NCBI RefSeq assembly: GCF_015709515.1 | Contig: NZ_JADNQZ010000055.1 | Location: forward strand, 156,293 to 220,292 | Direction: 5' to 3' | Length of the DNA: 64,000 nt | Source of the DNA: Methylocystis sp. H62 | GTDB taxonomy: Bacteria; Pseudomonadota; Alphaproteobacteria; Rhizobiales; Beijerinckiaceae | Part shown: piece after piece, positions 8,604 through 18,248 of the stretch | Position numbering within the stretch: position 1 is the stretch's first letter | How the letters are laid out: each line of letters opens with the position of its first letter | The notes under the pieces: generated by a model | The model's database searches: none | The model's input: the letters and a program-made list of their open reading frames with translations, nothing else | What the model was told of the DNA's origin: nothing | Translations under genes and position numbers: made by a program

Positions 8604-9632
8604 ATGAATTGGGCCTTTTTGCTGAGATCGATCGCCTTGGCGTCAATCTCATTGGCCGACGCCGCCGCTGAGGATGCGTCGACGCGCCCGGAGGCGATCA
8701 GGAACGCTCCCGTTGCAGCGCTGTCGGCGAAGCCGACGATGATCAATCCGGGTCAGTCGGCGACTCTGGCGTTTTCCGCAACCAACGCCGACGTCTGCAC
8801 GGGTTCGAGCCGCCCGCGCGATCCAAACTTCGTCGTTCACGGCCTGTCGGGCAATGCTCATGTGCGGCCCCTGCGAACGACGACTTATACGATAAAGTGC
8901 AAGAAAGGCGCAGCGTCCACGTCGCACCGCGCTGTCGTGACGGTCACGCCGGAACGCATCATCCTTTCCGACATTTTTGACAGCGCGGTTCCTCACGCGG
9001 CTGAAACACGAATCGAAGATGGCGAGCTTCTCGCTCACAAATGGAAGTCCGTTTATCACGGCTATGGTGCGAACTCGGTCGCACGCCTGTTCGACGGCCA
9101 GGCGCTGGCGATACGCCCGAAGGAGTCAAATGCCGCGGATGAAACGCATGCCGGGCTGATCAGTGGGCCGCATCCGTCCTGGCCCGTCGATGTCAAAGGC
9201 AATTTGACCATCGAGGCCTCGCTTCACACAGAAGCGCAGTTGCGGCGGCAGAACGCGGCAAATCCATGGGAAGTGGGTTGGCTGTTGTGGGACTACGTCG
9301 ACAAAACGCATTTCTATTACTTCATCCCGAAGCCGAACGGCTGGGAGCTGGGCAAAGCGGATCCCGCTTATCCCGGCGACCAGCGCTTCTTGGCGTCGGG
9401 AAGTCGACCGATTTATCCGATCGGAAATCGATATGTCGTCAAAATCGTTCAGGCCGTCACGCCGACATCGACGATGATTTCAGTATTCGTCGACGGCGTT
9501 CTATTGACCACTTTCGCAGACCGAGAACGACCCTATTCGACTGGTCTCGTCGGATTCTATTCCGAGGATGCGGCAGCGTATTTCCATTCGGTCGTCGTGA
9601 CGATTCCTCGGGCCGTAACGGCCTTGAAATAA
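8604..9632 (+). CDS. Secreted Ig-like plus laminin-G-like protein (342 aa)
   Basis: MNWAFLLRSIALASISLADA is a signal peptide. Residues about 38-125 resemble an Ig-like strand domain, with a Cys pair and a TTTYTIKC segment typical of repeats that end in Thr-rich strands. Residues about 130-340 look like a concanavalin/laminin-G-type jelly roll (IEASLHTEAQ, VGWLLWDYVDKTHFYYF, GLVGFYSEDA). Such folds bind or cleave glycans. It is convergent with the NfrA-like gene, with 84 bases between stops. This makes a role with the neighbouring surface polysaccharide plausible, but that is inference. No catalytic residues can be assigned. Confidence 0.6.
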   Translation: MNWAFLLRSIALASISLADAAAEDASTRPEAIRNAPVAALSAKPTMINPGQSATLAFSATNADVCTGSSRPRDPNFVVHGLSGNAHVRPLRTTTYTIKCKKGAASTSHRAVVTVTPERIILSDIFDSAVPHAAETRIEDGELLAHKWKSVYHGYGANSVARLFDGQALAIRPKESNAADETHAGLISGPHPSWPVDVKGNLTIEASLHTEAQLRRQNAANPWEVGWLLWDYVDKTHFYYFIPKPNGWELGKADPAYPGDQRFLASGSRPIYPIGNRYVVKIVQAVTPTSTMISVFVDGVLLTTFADRERPYSTGLVGFYSEDAAAYFHSVVVTIPRAVTALK

Positions 9633-9716
9633 AGACGCTGCCGCAAAGTCGAGTTCCGGGCGAGGGCCACGCCGCATTGTTCCGGCGTCAGAGGCGGTCC
9701 TCGGACATGCATGCGG

Positions 9717-12700
9717 TCAAAAGGAAACGCCGATCGTCGCGTTGAGGCCGCCTTGACGGCGACTCTCCCCGAAGGGGAACAAATAGCCGATTTGTGCAGT
9801 CAATATGCCGTCAAAGGCGCGATAGAAGTCTCCGCCCAGCCATGTGCGCGCGACCAGCGCCGGACCTGCCCCAAAGGCAAATCGGCGGGTGTCCGCGCTG
9901 TCATATGTCGCCATGCCCATTGCAGCCGCCCCGATCACGACGCGGGAGCCAGCGTCCCAGTAGGAATAGCCCAGCAAACCCACCGCGTTCTGCAGATACC
10001 GGCGCTCGCCGGCCCTGTAGGTGCCATAGGTCGCAAAGCTCGTCAGCGGCTGCCATGTCGTCTCATGGGGATAGCTCAGGTCTGTCGGTTCGATCGCGCC
10101 CGCCGCTCCCGCGCTTGTGGCGCTCGAATAGGCGAATCCGCCGTAGCCATAGCCCCATGACAAGGCGAGCTGATTGAATGGCGCGTTTCGCGTGAAATAG
10201 TGCTGCCACTCAGCGCTCACCGAGAAATTAATGCCGTCGAACGGACGCAAGCGCAAACCGAGCCGTGAATAGCTTTCGGTGAAGCGCGTCTGGTCCTGAG
10301 ACCAAAAGCCGCCGATCAAACCCTCGAGACCAAATATGTACGGCAGGAAGCGACCATCGAATCGGATGACCGTTTCGAAGCTCGGCTGAAGCTGATGCCC
10401 GCCCCAGCGTTTTGGACGATCGGCGATGCTATTGAACACCACATTGGTGCGAACGCTCGCATCCGACTCGACAATCTGCGTTCTGATCACGTCTCGATCG
10501 CGGGGCGGCCGGGCGCTGAGCGAGGGATCGCTCGACCAGCGATCGAGCGCTTCCCGAAAGAACTGCGACTCTTTTGAACGATCGACGTAGACGCTTGCAT
10601 AGCCCGCGTTCAGCAAGACTTCGCCGCTCCGCTCGACCGCGAGGCTGGTTTCAAAGGCCTCGAGGGCGGCGGCATATTCCTTTTGACGCGCATAAAATTG
10701 GCCAAGCGTCGACCATCCGGCGGCGTAGCCAGGATGAGTCTGCGCGAAGGTGACGAGTTCGTCGCGCGCGCGCGCCACATCACCCTGTGTTTCATATGCA
10801 GACGCCCGAGCGGTCGCGATTTCGAGTTCGACGGCCACCCTTTGCGCCGCAGGCAGACCTCCCCGACCAAGCGCTTGCACGAAGTCCGCAAGCGCGCCAG
10901 CGCCGTCTCCGAGCGTCTTACGAAGATAGGCCCTTTGCGCATAGGCTTGGCCCGTGGCCTTGCCGCGCGCGATGAGCGCGTTTGACGCCCGTAGCGCCTC
11001 TTCCGTGTGGCCAAGCCCGGCGAGCGCGGCGATCGTCACGCGAAAAACCGCCTCGTCGGCTCGGGGGAAGGCCTCGGCCGCCCGGCCATAACGTAAGGCG
11101 CTCACCCAATCGCGAGCGGCCAGCGCCTTGAAGGCCTTTTCGGCGACGAGCGTGTAGCGCGCCTCATCGAGCGCCCGCGTGACGTTGAGCTTCTGATCGG
11201 CCGGAAGGTCAAATTTCAAGGCCTGCTCGAAGTCTGCGGCGGCGCCGCTCACATCCTTGGCCTGCCGACGCATGAACCCGCGCTGCGCGAGAACCCCCGG
11301 GCTTTGCGGGAAAGATGCAAGGTAGCGGTTCGCTTCCGCAAGCGCCTCGGCTTTGCGCCCTTCGCGAAGAAGCGCCGTCAAGAGGAGGAGAATGGGCTCC
11401 TCCGCTTCGGGATCGAGATCATGCGCCTCTCTTGCCGCACGCACAGCCTCGTCCAGCCGCCCCACTTTTAGCGCGTCGTAGCCGCTGTTGAGCGCTTGCT
11501 GCAGGGGCGTCGCCTGCACGACGCCGCCGACCGGCGAACCGCCCCGTTCATTCGCGCGTTCCGCCTCCGCAAGCGCCAGTTTCAGCCTCTTGGCTTGCGC
11601 GGGCTCGATATCCGGCCGCGCGAGCGCAGCCCGGAAGTCCGCAATGGCGCCGGGCAGGTCCCCAGTCGCGCGGCGGCTGTATCCGCGCTGCGCGAGCAAT
11701 GTCGAACTCGGCGTATTGTCCTTGATGAACGCATCCGCTTCTTTGACCGCTGCTTCAGCCTGCCGGGATTTGCTCAACGCCGTCATGAGCGCAAAGAGCG
11801 GCGCTTCGGCGTTTGGATATTTGGCGCGAAGGACGCGCGCCGCCTTCACCGCACGCGCGTAGTCGCGTTTCGCGATCGCCGCGTAAACCTGCGCGAGTTC
11901 GGCTTGCACAATACTATCCTGCTCAGCCTGCGTGGCTTCCGCCAGCGCGTTGCGTAATGGTAATGTTTCGCTTGGCTCAATGTCGGGCGCGGCGAGCGCG
12001 GCGTCGAAATCCGCCTCTGCGCCTTTCAAGTCGTTCATGGCGCGGCGCAAATATCCGCGCTGGGCGAGAAGACGCCCGCTCGGCTTGTTCTGCGAGACAT
12101 AGCGATTCAGCTCGTCGAGAGCCGCCTGAGCTTTGCCCTGTCGGCTAAAGGCGTCGGCGATCAGCCGGACGGGCGCTTCCGCTTTTTCGTCCAGTTTGCG
12201 CGCCGCTCGCGCATTTTCTATGGCTTCATTCAGACGAGATCCGTTGAAGTCCTTATATGCGGCGCTCATGGCAAGATCGAAGAGCGCGACGTTGACGGCG
12301 GCGGCCTGCTCTTGGGTCAGCGCGCCGCTGTCTCGTGCGCTGCGCAGATCCGCCTCGGCGCCGCCTACGTCCATGAGCCGTTTGCGCAGATGGCCGCGCT
12401 GCGCGATCAGCGCCATCGAGTGCTTATGGCTGGCGACAAAGTCGTTGATAACGTCAACCGCCTCGCCAATCCGCCCCAATTTGTTCAGAATGTCAGCGAG
12501 CAGCCGAACCGGCATCTCATAATCGGGCGCGAGGCTCCGTGCGCGCTGCGCGTATTTGAGGGCGCCCTCGTAATCGCCCTTGGCCACACGCGCAAACGCC
12601 AGGGCAAGCTCTTGGTAGCCGGGTTCGCCTGGCCGCATCTCCTCGCGAACGCCGTCGTTGACTCCCGCATGAGCAGCGATGGGCGTCGTGGACGCGAGCG

Positions 12701-12752
12701 CCAGCGCCAAAAATACGATTGTTGCGCAAGGCCTTCGAAAAACGCCTCCCAC
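9717..12752 (-). CDS. NfrA-like outer-membrane TPR / beta-barrel protein (1011 aa)
   Basis: A signal peptide (residues 1-29, ending AAHA) is followed by about 680 residues of TPR-type helical repeats in a period of roughly 130-140 residues. Each period repeats LLAQRGYLRR-like and GAEADFDAAL-like blocks. The last about 280 residues are beta-strand-rich and end in GVSF, a typical outer-membrane C-terminal Phe. This is the layout of E. coli NfrA, the outer-membrane secretin-like component of the phage N4 receptor glycan system. A WecB-like epimerase and an NfrB-like glycosyltransferase lie on the other strand just upstream, which strongly supports a polysaccharide secretion role. It is transcribed divergently from them. 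Confidence 0.85.
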   Translation of the reverse strand: MGGVFRRPCATIVFLALALASTTPIAAHAGVNDGVREEMRPGEPGYQELALAFARVAKGDYEGALKYAQRARSLAPDYEMPVRLLADILNKLGRIGEAVDVINDFVASHKHSMALIAQRGHLRKRLMDVGGAEADLRSARDSGALTQEQAAAVNVALFDLAMSAAYKDFNGSRLNEAIENARAARKLDEKAEAPVRLIADAFSRQGKAQAALDELNRYVSQNKPSGRLLAQRGYLRRAMNDLKGAEADFDAALAAPDIEPSETLPLRNALAEATQAEQDSIVQAELAQVYAAIAKRDYARAVKAARVLRAKYPNAEAPLFALMTALSKSRQAEAAVKEADAFIKDNTPSSTLLAQRGYSRRATGDLPGAIADFRAALARPDIEPAQAKRLKLALAEAERANERGGSPVGGVVQATPLQQALNSGYDALKVGRLDEAVRAAREAHDLDPEAEEPILLLLTALLREGRKAEALAEANRYLASFPQSPGVLAQRGFMRRQAKDVSGAAADFEQALKFDLPADQKLNVTRALDEARYTLVAEKAFKALAARDWVSALRYGRAAEAFPRADEAVFRVTIAALAGLGHTEEALRASNALIARGKATGQAYAQRAYLRKTLGDGAGALADFVQALGRGGLPAAQRVAVELEIATARASAYETQGDVARARDELVTFAQTHPGYAAGWSTLGQFYARQKEYAAALEAFETSLAVERSGEVLLNAGYASVYVDRSKESQFFREALDRWSSDPSLSARPPRDRDVIRTQIVESDASVRTNVVFNSIADRPKRWGGHQLQPSFETVIRFDGRFLPYIFGLEGLIGGFWSQDQTRFTESYSRLGLRLRPFDGINFSVSAEWQHYFTRNAPFNQLALSWGYGYGGFAYSSATSAGAAGAIEPTDLSYPHETTWQPLTSFATYGTYRAGERRYLQNAVGLLGYSYWDAGSRVVIGAAAMGMATYDSADTRRFAFGAGPALVARTWLGGDFYRAFDGILTAQIGYLFPFGESRRQGGLNATIGVSF

Positions 12753-12840
12753 GATTGCGCTCCATCTGCTTTGCAGAACCGGATTCCGACATCAGAATCT
12801 TCGAACGCGTCACGCGAATCAGGCACTAAACATATTGTTT

Positions 12841-12863
12841 TTGCTAACCTAAATTGGTAGCAA
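12841..12863. promoter_or_regulatory. Imperfect dyad, possible operator
   Basis: TTGCTAACC (12841-12849) faces GGTAGCAA (12856-12863) across TAAATT, with one bulged base. It lies 88 bases upstream of the NfrA-like start and 206 bases upstream of the small membrane gene, where a shared regulator of the divergent glycan genes would bind. No known regulator site is recognised. Confidence 0.3.
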
Positions 12864-13068
12864 AGCAAAATCTTGGCGAAATGTGTCCCAGAATGCGACG
12901 CCGCGATCTCGTTTTGGGTCGCCCCCGGCGTTCCTCTGCTTCCTAATATAAACCGCCACCCTATGCTGGTCGCGGCGAAACCAAGCGAAAATCTATACTT
13001 ATCGCTTGCGGCGTCCGATGGCGCTCAGATCGGATGAGCCTGGCAAGCTAAATGCAGGAAGAAACAAA

Positions 13069-13224
13069 ATGCAACTTATGGTGCTCATCTTCGTATTGTT
13101 TACAGTTATTTCCATCGCTGGCTTTATTGGAGCGCTCTTTTTCGGCACAACGGAAGCCGTAGCACTGATGGTGATAGGTTTGTCCGTCTCCTTTATCGGA
13201 ATTGCCTTCTTTATAGGGCGCTGA
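13069..13224 (+). CDS. Two-helix small membrane protein (51 aa)
   Basis: ATG at 13069, preceded by AGGAAG (13049-13054). The 51 residues are almost entirely hydrophobic and form two helices, MVLIFVLFTVISIAGFIGAL and VALMVIGLSVSFIGIAFFI, separated by a short FFGTTEA turn. There is no recognisable family. It sits 81 bases before the WecB-like gene on the same strand and may be co-transcribed with it. A small accessory subunit for the glycosyltransferase complex is a possibility only from position. Confidence 0.55.
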   Translation: MQLMVLIFVLFTVISIAGFIGALFFGTTEAVALMVIGLSVSFIGIAFFIGR

Positions 13225-13305
13225 AGATTTCGAATTGTTAATTCGACAGCGCCATCCGCCTCAATTATACAGGCCACTACACTGGCATCGCTGAGCAGGG
13301 CTGAG

Positions 13306-14481
13306 ATGAACGAGCTGACGAGCATCAAAAAAGCCGAACTTCGTCTAAGTAAATCAAAAATTTGCTGTTTATGCATCGTTGGGACGCGACTCGAAGCCAT
13401 CAAAATGGGACCTGTCATCGCCGAGCTCAATCGGTCGGACTGGGCCTTTCCCTATGTGGTGACGACCGGTCAGCACGCTGATGTCGTCGAAGGAGCGCTA
13501 AAGGAGTTTGGCGTGGTTCCTTCGCGCCGGCTGGACCTCGAACGCCGGAACGGCTCGCTGAACGAGCTGTTTGGCAAGGTAATGGCCGAGATAGATCGCG
13601 TGATCGACGAAGTTCGACCGGACTGCGTCATCGCGCAGGGCGACACGACGTCGGTTGCGGTGGTGTCCCTCGCCGCTTTTCACAAGAACGTGCCCTTCAT
13701 GCATATTGAGGCAGGGCTCCGAACGGGAAAACTCAACGATCCCTATCCGGAAGAACTCAACAGGCGAATCGCTGGACTGACGGCGGCCATGCATTTCGCT
13801 CCGACCTCGGCGTCGCTCAACAATCTCCTGCGTGAAGGCGTCGTTCCTGGCGACTGTCTCGTCACGGGCAATACGGGCATCGACGCCTTGCTGCAGACCG
13901 CGGCGCACCGATCGCCCGCCCCAAAGGGATTTCCGGATTTGCCGCGAGTCATTCTCGCAACGGCGCACCGGCGGGAGAGCTTCGGGGCGCCCATAGAAAA
14001 CGCGCTGCGGGGCATAAGGGCGGCGGTCGACCAACATGACGACCTCGGGCTGTTTTTCGTCACGCATCCCAATCCGCGCGCTCACGAGCCGGCGCAACGG
14101 ATTCTTGGCGGCCATCCGCGTATCGTGATAACAGATGCGATCGGCTATGCGGATATGGTTGAGGCGCTGAAGAGATGCTGGCTTGTCGTCACCGACAGCG
14201 GCGGCCTCCAGGAGGAAGCGCCCGCTCTGGGAAAGCCTGTCCTCGTGCTGAGGAACACCACCGAACGGCCAGAGGCGGTTCGCGCCGGAGCGGTTCGCGT
14301 GATCGGCACAGACGCCGCCGCGGTGTCGGGCGCGATCTCGCAGCTGTGCGACGATCAGGAGCTATACGCCCGCATGGCCGTCCCGGTTTTCCCTTATGGC
14401 GACGGCCAGGCGGCGCAGCGCATCGTTGCCGCGATGCGGAAGAGATTGGCGCCCCCAGTTCGAGCATTGTCGGCGGCCTAG
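13306..14481 (+). CDS. wecB: UDP-N-acetylglucosamine 2-epimerase, non-hydrolysing (391 aa)
   Basis: Full-length GT-B-fold epimerase converting UDP-GlcNAc to UDP-ManNAc. Diagnostic segments are IVGTRLEAIKMGPVI (residues 25-39, the usual Pro after GTR replaced by Leu), QGDTTSVAV, HIEAGLRTG with the PYPEELNRR loop, ATAHRRES, and SDSGGLQEE near the C-terminus. The length matches the family. In the E. coli phage N4 receptor pathway WecB supplies the sugar nucleotide to NfrB. The same pairing is seen here, since an NfrB-like gene follows after 114 bases and an NfrA-like gene lies divergently upstream. Cytoplasmic. Confidence 0.93.
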   Translation: MNELTSIKKAELRLSKSKICCLCIVGTRLEAIKMGPVIAELNRSDWAFPYVVTTGQHADVVEGALKEFGVVPSRRLDLERRNGSLNELFGKVMAEIDRVIDEVRPDCVIAQGDTTSVAVVSLAAFHKNVPFMHIEAGLRTGKLNDPYPEELNRRIAGLTAAMHFAPTSASLNNLLREGVVPGDCLVTGNTGIDALLQTAAHRSPAPKGFPDLPRVILATAHRRESFGAPIENALRGIRAAVDQHDDLGLFFVTHPNPRAHEPAQRILGGHPRIVITDAIGYADMVEALKRCWLVVTDSGGLQEEAPALGKPVLVLRNTTERPEAVRAGAVRVIGTDAAAVSGAISQLCDDQELYARMAVPVFPYGDGQAAQRIVAAMRKRLAPPVRALSAA

Positions 14482-14595
14482 GCCGCTTCAGCGCTTCGCC
14501 TTGCCGCTCTCTAGGCGGCAAGGCGCACAAACAACAATGTCCGACGCGCGCTCAATCTGCCGAACATGCGGGGCTGAAGAGCTTAAGGACGACTG

Positions 14596-16053
14596 ATGTT
14601 TGACTTGACGGACGCCACTGTCGCCTATGTCGACGCGCTGGTGGGACTGTTCTTCGTTTTTGGCGTCGCCATTATTATTTATAGCCTCGACGACGTCGTC
14701 GTAGACATTATCTACTGGGCTATGCGAATTTCAGGAACGATCCACGCCGAACGATCTCATCTATCTGAACAGGCGCTGCTCGAACAGCCTCAACGCCCTC
14801 TCGCGGTCATGGTCCCGGCCTGGCGCGAAGAGGCTGTCATTTACGACATGTTGAAGACCAACGCCGGCTATTCCGCAACAACGGTTTTTTTTGTTGGCGC
14901 CTATCCGAACGATGCGGCGACTCAGCGGGAAGTGCTCAGGGCGGCTGCCGAACTCCCGGAGAATGTCCGTCTCGTGATCGGTCCACATGACGGGCCGACG
15001 ACGAAAGCCGATTGTCTCAACGCGGTCATCGCGGAAATCGGCAAGTATGAGAAAGACTCAAATATAGAATTTCAAGGATTTGTACTCCACGACAGCGAGG
15101 ATGTCATCCATCCGCTGGAGTTTCCGCTGTTCAGCTCGCTGATCGCCACCTTCGATTTCATTCAGATCCCCGTATATTCCTTTCGGCGCACGCTCCTTCA
15201 AATGACGGCGGGCACCTACATGGATGAATTCGCGGAGTTTCATAGTAAGGATCTGTTTGTCCGGCAGCGTCTTACAGGCGTCATTCCGTGCGCAGGCGTG
15301 GCCGCCTGCTTCAGCCGGAGAGCTATCGAAGCGCTGAAATCCTGGCGACAGGGCGAGGTGTTCGACCCGGTTGCTTTGACCGAAGACTACGATGTCGCCT
15401 TCGCGATGAAGAGTCTTGGTCTGAAGTCCGCATTCATTCTCAATGAGGCTCCCTATACGCTGGATATTCCGCGCGGGACCGATCAGGTGCAACGGATCGC
15501 AACGCCGCTCGCGATCGCGGCGAGAGAACATTTTCCGAGCGACTACCGAGCCGCCTATCGCCAGCGCGCGCGCTGGCTCCTGGGAATCGGGTTCCAGGGG
15601 GCATCGAAGCTCGGCTGGGGCAACACGCTTACCGAAAGGCTGTTTTTTCTACGCGATCGCAAGGGCATCCTGTCCGGCATTATCGCCGTCGTCGCATATT
15701 TCCTGGCCTTCGACGCAGTTGCGATCCTTGTTCTTGGAACAGTGAGCGAAGAATGGCGCATCGCCGGCTATGCAATGCTCGACCCTACCCTGCGGGTCGT
15801 GTTCTTCATCAATATCCTGTTGCTCATCAACCGGCTCATCCAGCGAATGATCTTTACGAGGTCGATCTACGGGTTCGGCCAAGGTCTGATGGCGGCGCCG
15901 AGGGTCGTTTTCTCGAACTTCATCAATTTCTCCGCGGCGTTGCGCGCGCTCTATATTTTCGTTTGGCGACATAAAGTGCGCGGGCAACCGTTGAACTGGG
16001 ATAAGACGAGCCACACCATTCCCGCTCAGAACGTGGAAGCGGCTCGAACGTAA
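14596..16053 (+). CDS. NfrB-like membrane glycosyltransferase, short form (485 aa)
   Basis: Family-2-type processive glycosyltransferase. It has an N-terminal helix (about 15-35), then a catalytic domain with MVPAWREEAVI, HDSEDVIHPLEF (the D-x-D equivalent), TEDYDVAFAM and RQRARWLLGIGFQG (the Q-x-x-R-W motif). Three to four C-terminal helices follow (GIIAVVAYFLAF, VVFFINILLLINRLI, VVFSNFINFSAAL). This order matches the N-terminal part of E. coli NfrB. E. coli NfrB is about 745 residues, with a C-terminal MshEN c-di-GMP-binding domain; here the protein stops just after the last helix, so that domain is absent. AAGGACG precedes the ATG. It probably polymerises the WecB product at the inner membrane. 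Confidence 0.85.
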   Translation: MFDLTDATVAYVDALVGLFFVFGVAIIIYSLDDVVVDIIYWAMRISGTIHAERSHLSEQALLEQPQRPLAVMVPAWREEAVIYDMLKTNAGYSATTVFFVGAYPNDAATQREVLRAAAELPENVRLVIGPHDGPTTKADCLNAVIAEIGKYEKDSNIEFQGFVLHDSEDVIHPLEFPLFSSLIATFDFIQIPVYSFRRTLLQMTAGTYMDEFAEFHSKDLFVRQRLTGVIPCAGVAACFSRRAIEALKSWRQGEVFDPVALTEDYDVAFAMKSLGLKSAFILNEAPYTLDIPRGTDQVQRIATPLAIAAREHFPSDYRAAYRQRARWLLGIGFQGASKLGWGNTLTERLFFLRDRKGILSGIIAVVAYFLAFDAVAILVLGTVSEEWRIAGYAMLDPTLRVVFFINILLLINRLIQRMIFTRSIYGFGQGLMAAPRVVFSNFINFSAALRALYIFVWRHKVRGQPLNWDKTSHTIPAQNVEAART

Positions 16054-16335
16054 ATTGAAGCGTCTGGAGCGCAGGGCGTTCGATCCGGGCCGTGATAAAA
16101 GGCGCCTCTTAGCCCAAGCGACTCATGACCCGGTGGGGCGCGCCCGCCGCGCTTCCGCTCGAGGCATTCTGCAAAGGCTCGCGAAATTGCACCGTCGTCA
16201 TGGCGCGAGCGGCGCGCGGCGCGTCCTTGCAAGAGACTTAGCGTCGTCCTTGTGCACGCGGGCCAAAGCAGCAAGAGGTTGACAGGGACCGCACTCGTGT
16301 AAATCTGATCGCGTCGTCTGTCTGCCAGGTCGAAA

Positions 16336-18207
16336 ATGACAGTAACGGTTACGCTTCCAAAAAAACCCCTGTCCTGGGCGATCTTTGGACTTCTCGTCGC
16401 AGCGATCGTTGGTGCGGCCCTCTCCCTTGAGAAACAAGTGGCGGCTCAAGCATGGGTCGAGCACACGCTTTCAGCGCGCACAGCGCTTCTTTACGCCCTC
16501 TCCACTCTTCAGGACACGGAAACTGGCCAGCGGGGTTACTTGCTGACCGGCGACGAATCGTTTTTGGAGACCTTCCGCACCGCCGATCAAATAATTGGCG
16601 AGCGTTTAAGCATGTTGGAGCGGGCTGTATCTGACAACGAAGGGCAGATACGTCGAGTGGCCCGTTTGCGTTCCGTCGTAGCGGACAGATTGGCTTCATT
16701 AAAGAAACGTATTCAAGAACGCCGGGCCGCGCCGGATGCGGCTTTGACAGATGGTCTCAAGGCCGGCAAACGCCTGATGGACCAGGCGCGCAGCATCATC
16801 GCCGAGATGCTCGCCGAAGAAGATCGGCTCTTGACGAAACGAAGCGCCGCCATGCGCTGGACGGTGACCTTGACGCAGATCGGCGTTACAGGCGCTCTCC
16901 TGTTAGCGGCTCTCCTGGGTTGGGCGACCCTCAAAGACCGACAAAGGCAGGTTGGCGAACTTCAGACCGCCAATGTCGCGCTTCGAAACGCGCTCACCCA
17001 CGCAGCTGAGCAAAGCGAGCGGCGGGAGCGCGTGGAAAGCCAACTCAGACAGTCTCAAAAAATGCAAGCGGTCGGGCAGCTTACGGGCGGCTTGGCGCAT
17101 GACTTCAACAATATGCTCGCCGTCATCGTCGGATGCCTCAACCTCCTGAAGCGCAAAATGGCGCGCGGCGAGATCGACAAGGACAGCTTGATCGACAAGG
17201 CCATGGAATGCGTCGATCGCGCGGCAGCCTTAACTCATCGCCTGCTCGCCTTTTCGCGTCAGCAGCCGCTCGCGCCCCAGACTGTGGACGCCAATAAGTT
17301 GGTGGGCGGGATGGCGGAGATGATCCGGCGCACCCTTGGCGAAACCATCAATGTCGAGACGGTTCTGGCGAGCGGGGTCTGGCGGGTCCACGTCGACCCC
17401 AATCAACTCGAGAGCGCGTTATTGAACTTGGCCGTCAACGCCCGCGACGCGATGAACGACGAAGGCAAGGTGACGATCGAGACCTCGAACGCTTACATCG
17501 ACGACAACTACGCGCGGGAACACGCCGAAGTGAAGGAGGGTCAATACGTATTGGTCGCCGTCAGCGACACTGGAGCCGGCATGCCGCCGGACATTATCGC
17601 CAAAGCCTTTGAGCCGTTCTTCACCACCAAAGGCCCTGGCAAGGGAACGGGACTCGGCCTCAGTCAAGTGTTCGGTTTCGTCAAGCAATCGGGCGGACAC
17701 ATCAAAATCTATTCGGAGATTGGCCAGGGCACGACGGTCAAGATTTATCTGCCACGCTTCGTTGGCGAGGGGGAAGTCGCCGGTCCAAGGCGTGAGCCGG
17801 ACGCTGCCGAGATGGCGTTCCGAGGTTCACCAGAGAGGCTCATCCTCGTCGTCGAAGATGAGGATCGGATGCGGAGCATCGCGATCGCGATGTTCCAGGA
17901 TCTGGGGTACAGCGTGCTCGCTGCGGGGAGCGCCGTCGAGGCGCTTGCGCTTCTAAACGCCAATCCTCAAATCGATCTTCTATTCACCGACATTGTCATG
18001 CCGGACATGAACGGTCGCGCACTCGCGGAAGCGGCGCTGCGCCGTCGCCCCGACTTGAAGATTGTGTTTACAACGGGCTTCTCGCGGAACGCCGTGATTC
18101 ACAACGGCGTGCTCGATCGCGGCGTAAATTTCCTGCCAAAGCCATTCTCGATCGAACAGTTGGCGCAGAAGATCAGCGCGGTCCTCGGAGTTATGGAGAC
18201 CACCTGA
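16336..18207 (+). CDS. CHASE3 hybrid sensor histidine kinase / response regulator (623 aa)
   Basis: N-terminal helix (12-30), then a periplasmic CHASE3 domain (about 35-180; [20 protein letters not shown] is the diagnostic block), and a second helix (about 178-198). After a coiled coil come a HisKA domain (GGLAHDFNN, phospho-acceptor His255), a HATPase_c domain ([11 protein letters not shown] box, DTGAGMP, and [13 protein letters not shown]), and a C-terminal receiver domain (acidic pair in VVEDED, phospho-Asp552 in [11 protein letters not shown], Lys in LPKPF). All catalytic residues are present. There is no DNA-binding output, so it should pass phosphate to a partner not seen nearby. It is separated by 282 bases from the glycosyltransferase gene, so linkage to the glycan locus is unproven. 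Confidence 0.93.
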   Translation: MTVTVTLPKKPLSWAIFGLLVAAIVGAALSLEKQVAAQAWVEHTLSARTALLYALSTLQDTETGQRGYLLTGDESFLETFRTADQIIGERLSMLERAVSDNEGQIRRVARLRSVVADRLASLKKRIQERRAAPDAALTDGLKAGKRLMDQARSIIAEMLAEEDRLLTKRSAAMRWTVTLTQIGVTGALLLAALLGWATLKDRQRQVGELQTANVALRNALTHAAEQSERRERVESQLRQSQKMQAVGQLTGGLAHDFNNMLAVIVGCLNLLKRKMARGEIDKDSLIDKAMECVDRAAALTHRLLAFSRQQPLAPQTVDANKLVGGMAEMIRRTLGETINVETVLASGVWRVHVDPNQLESALLNLAVNARDAMNDEGKVTIETSNAYIDDNYAREHAEVKEGQYVLVAVSDTGAGMPPDIIAKAFEPFFTTKGPGKGTGLGLSQVFGFVKQSGGHIKIYSEIGQGTTVKIYLPRFVGEGEVAGPRREPDAAEMAFRGSPERLILVVEDEDRMRSIAIAMFQDLGYSVLAAGSAVEALALLNANPQIDLLFTDIVMPDMNGRALAEAALRRRPDLKIVFTTGFSRNAVIHNGVLDRGVNFLPKPFSIEQLAQKISAVLGVMETT

Positions 18208-18248
18208 AGGCCGCTCGCCGTGCGATCATTTGCGCCGGCGACGCGCCG

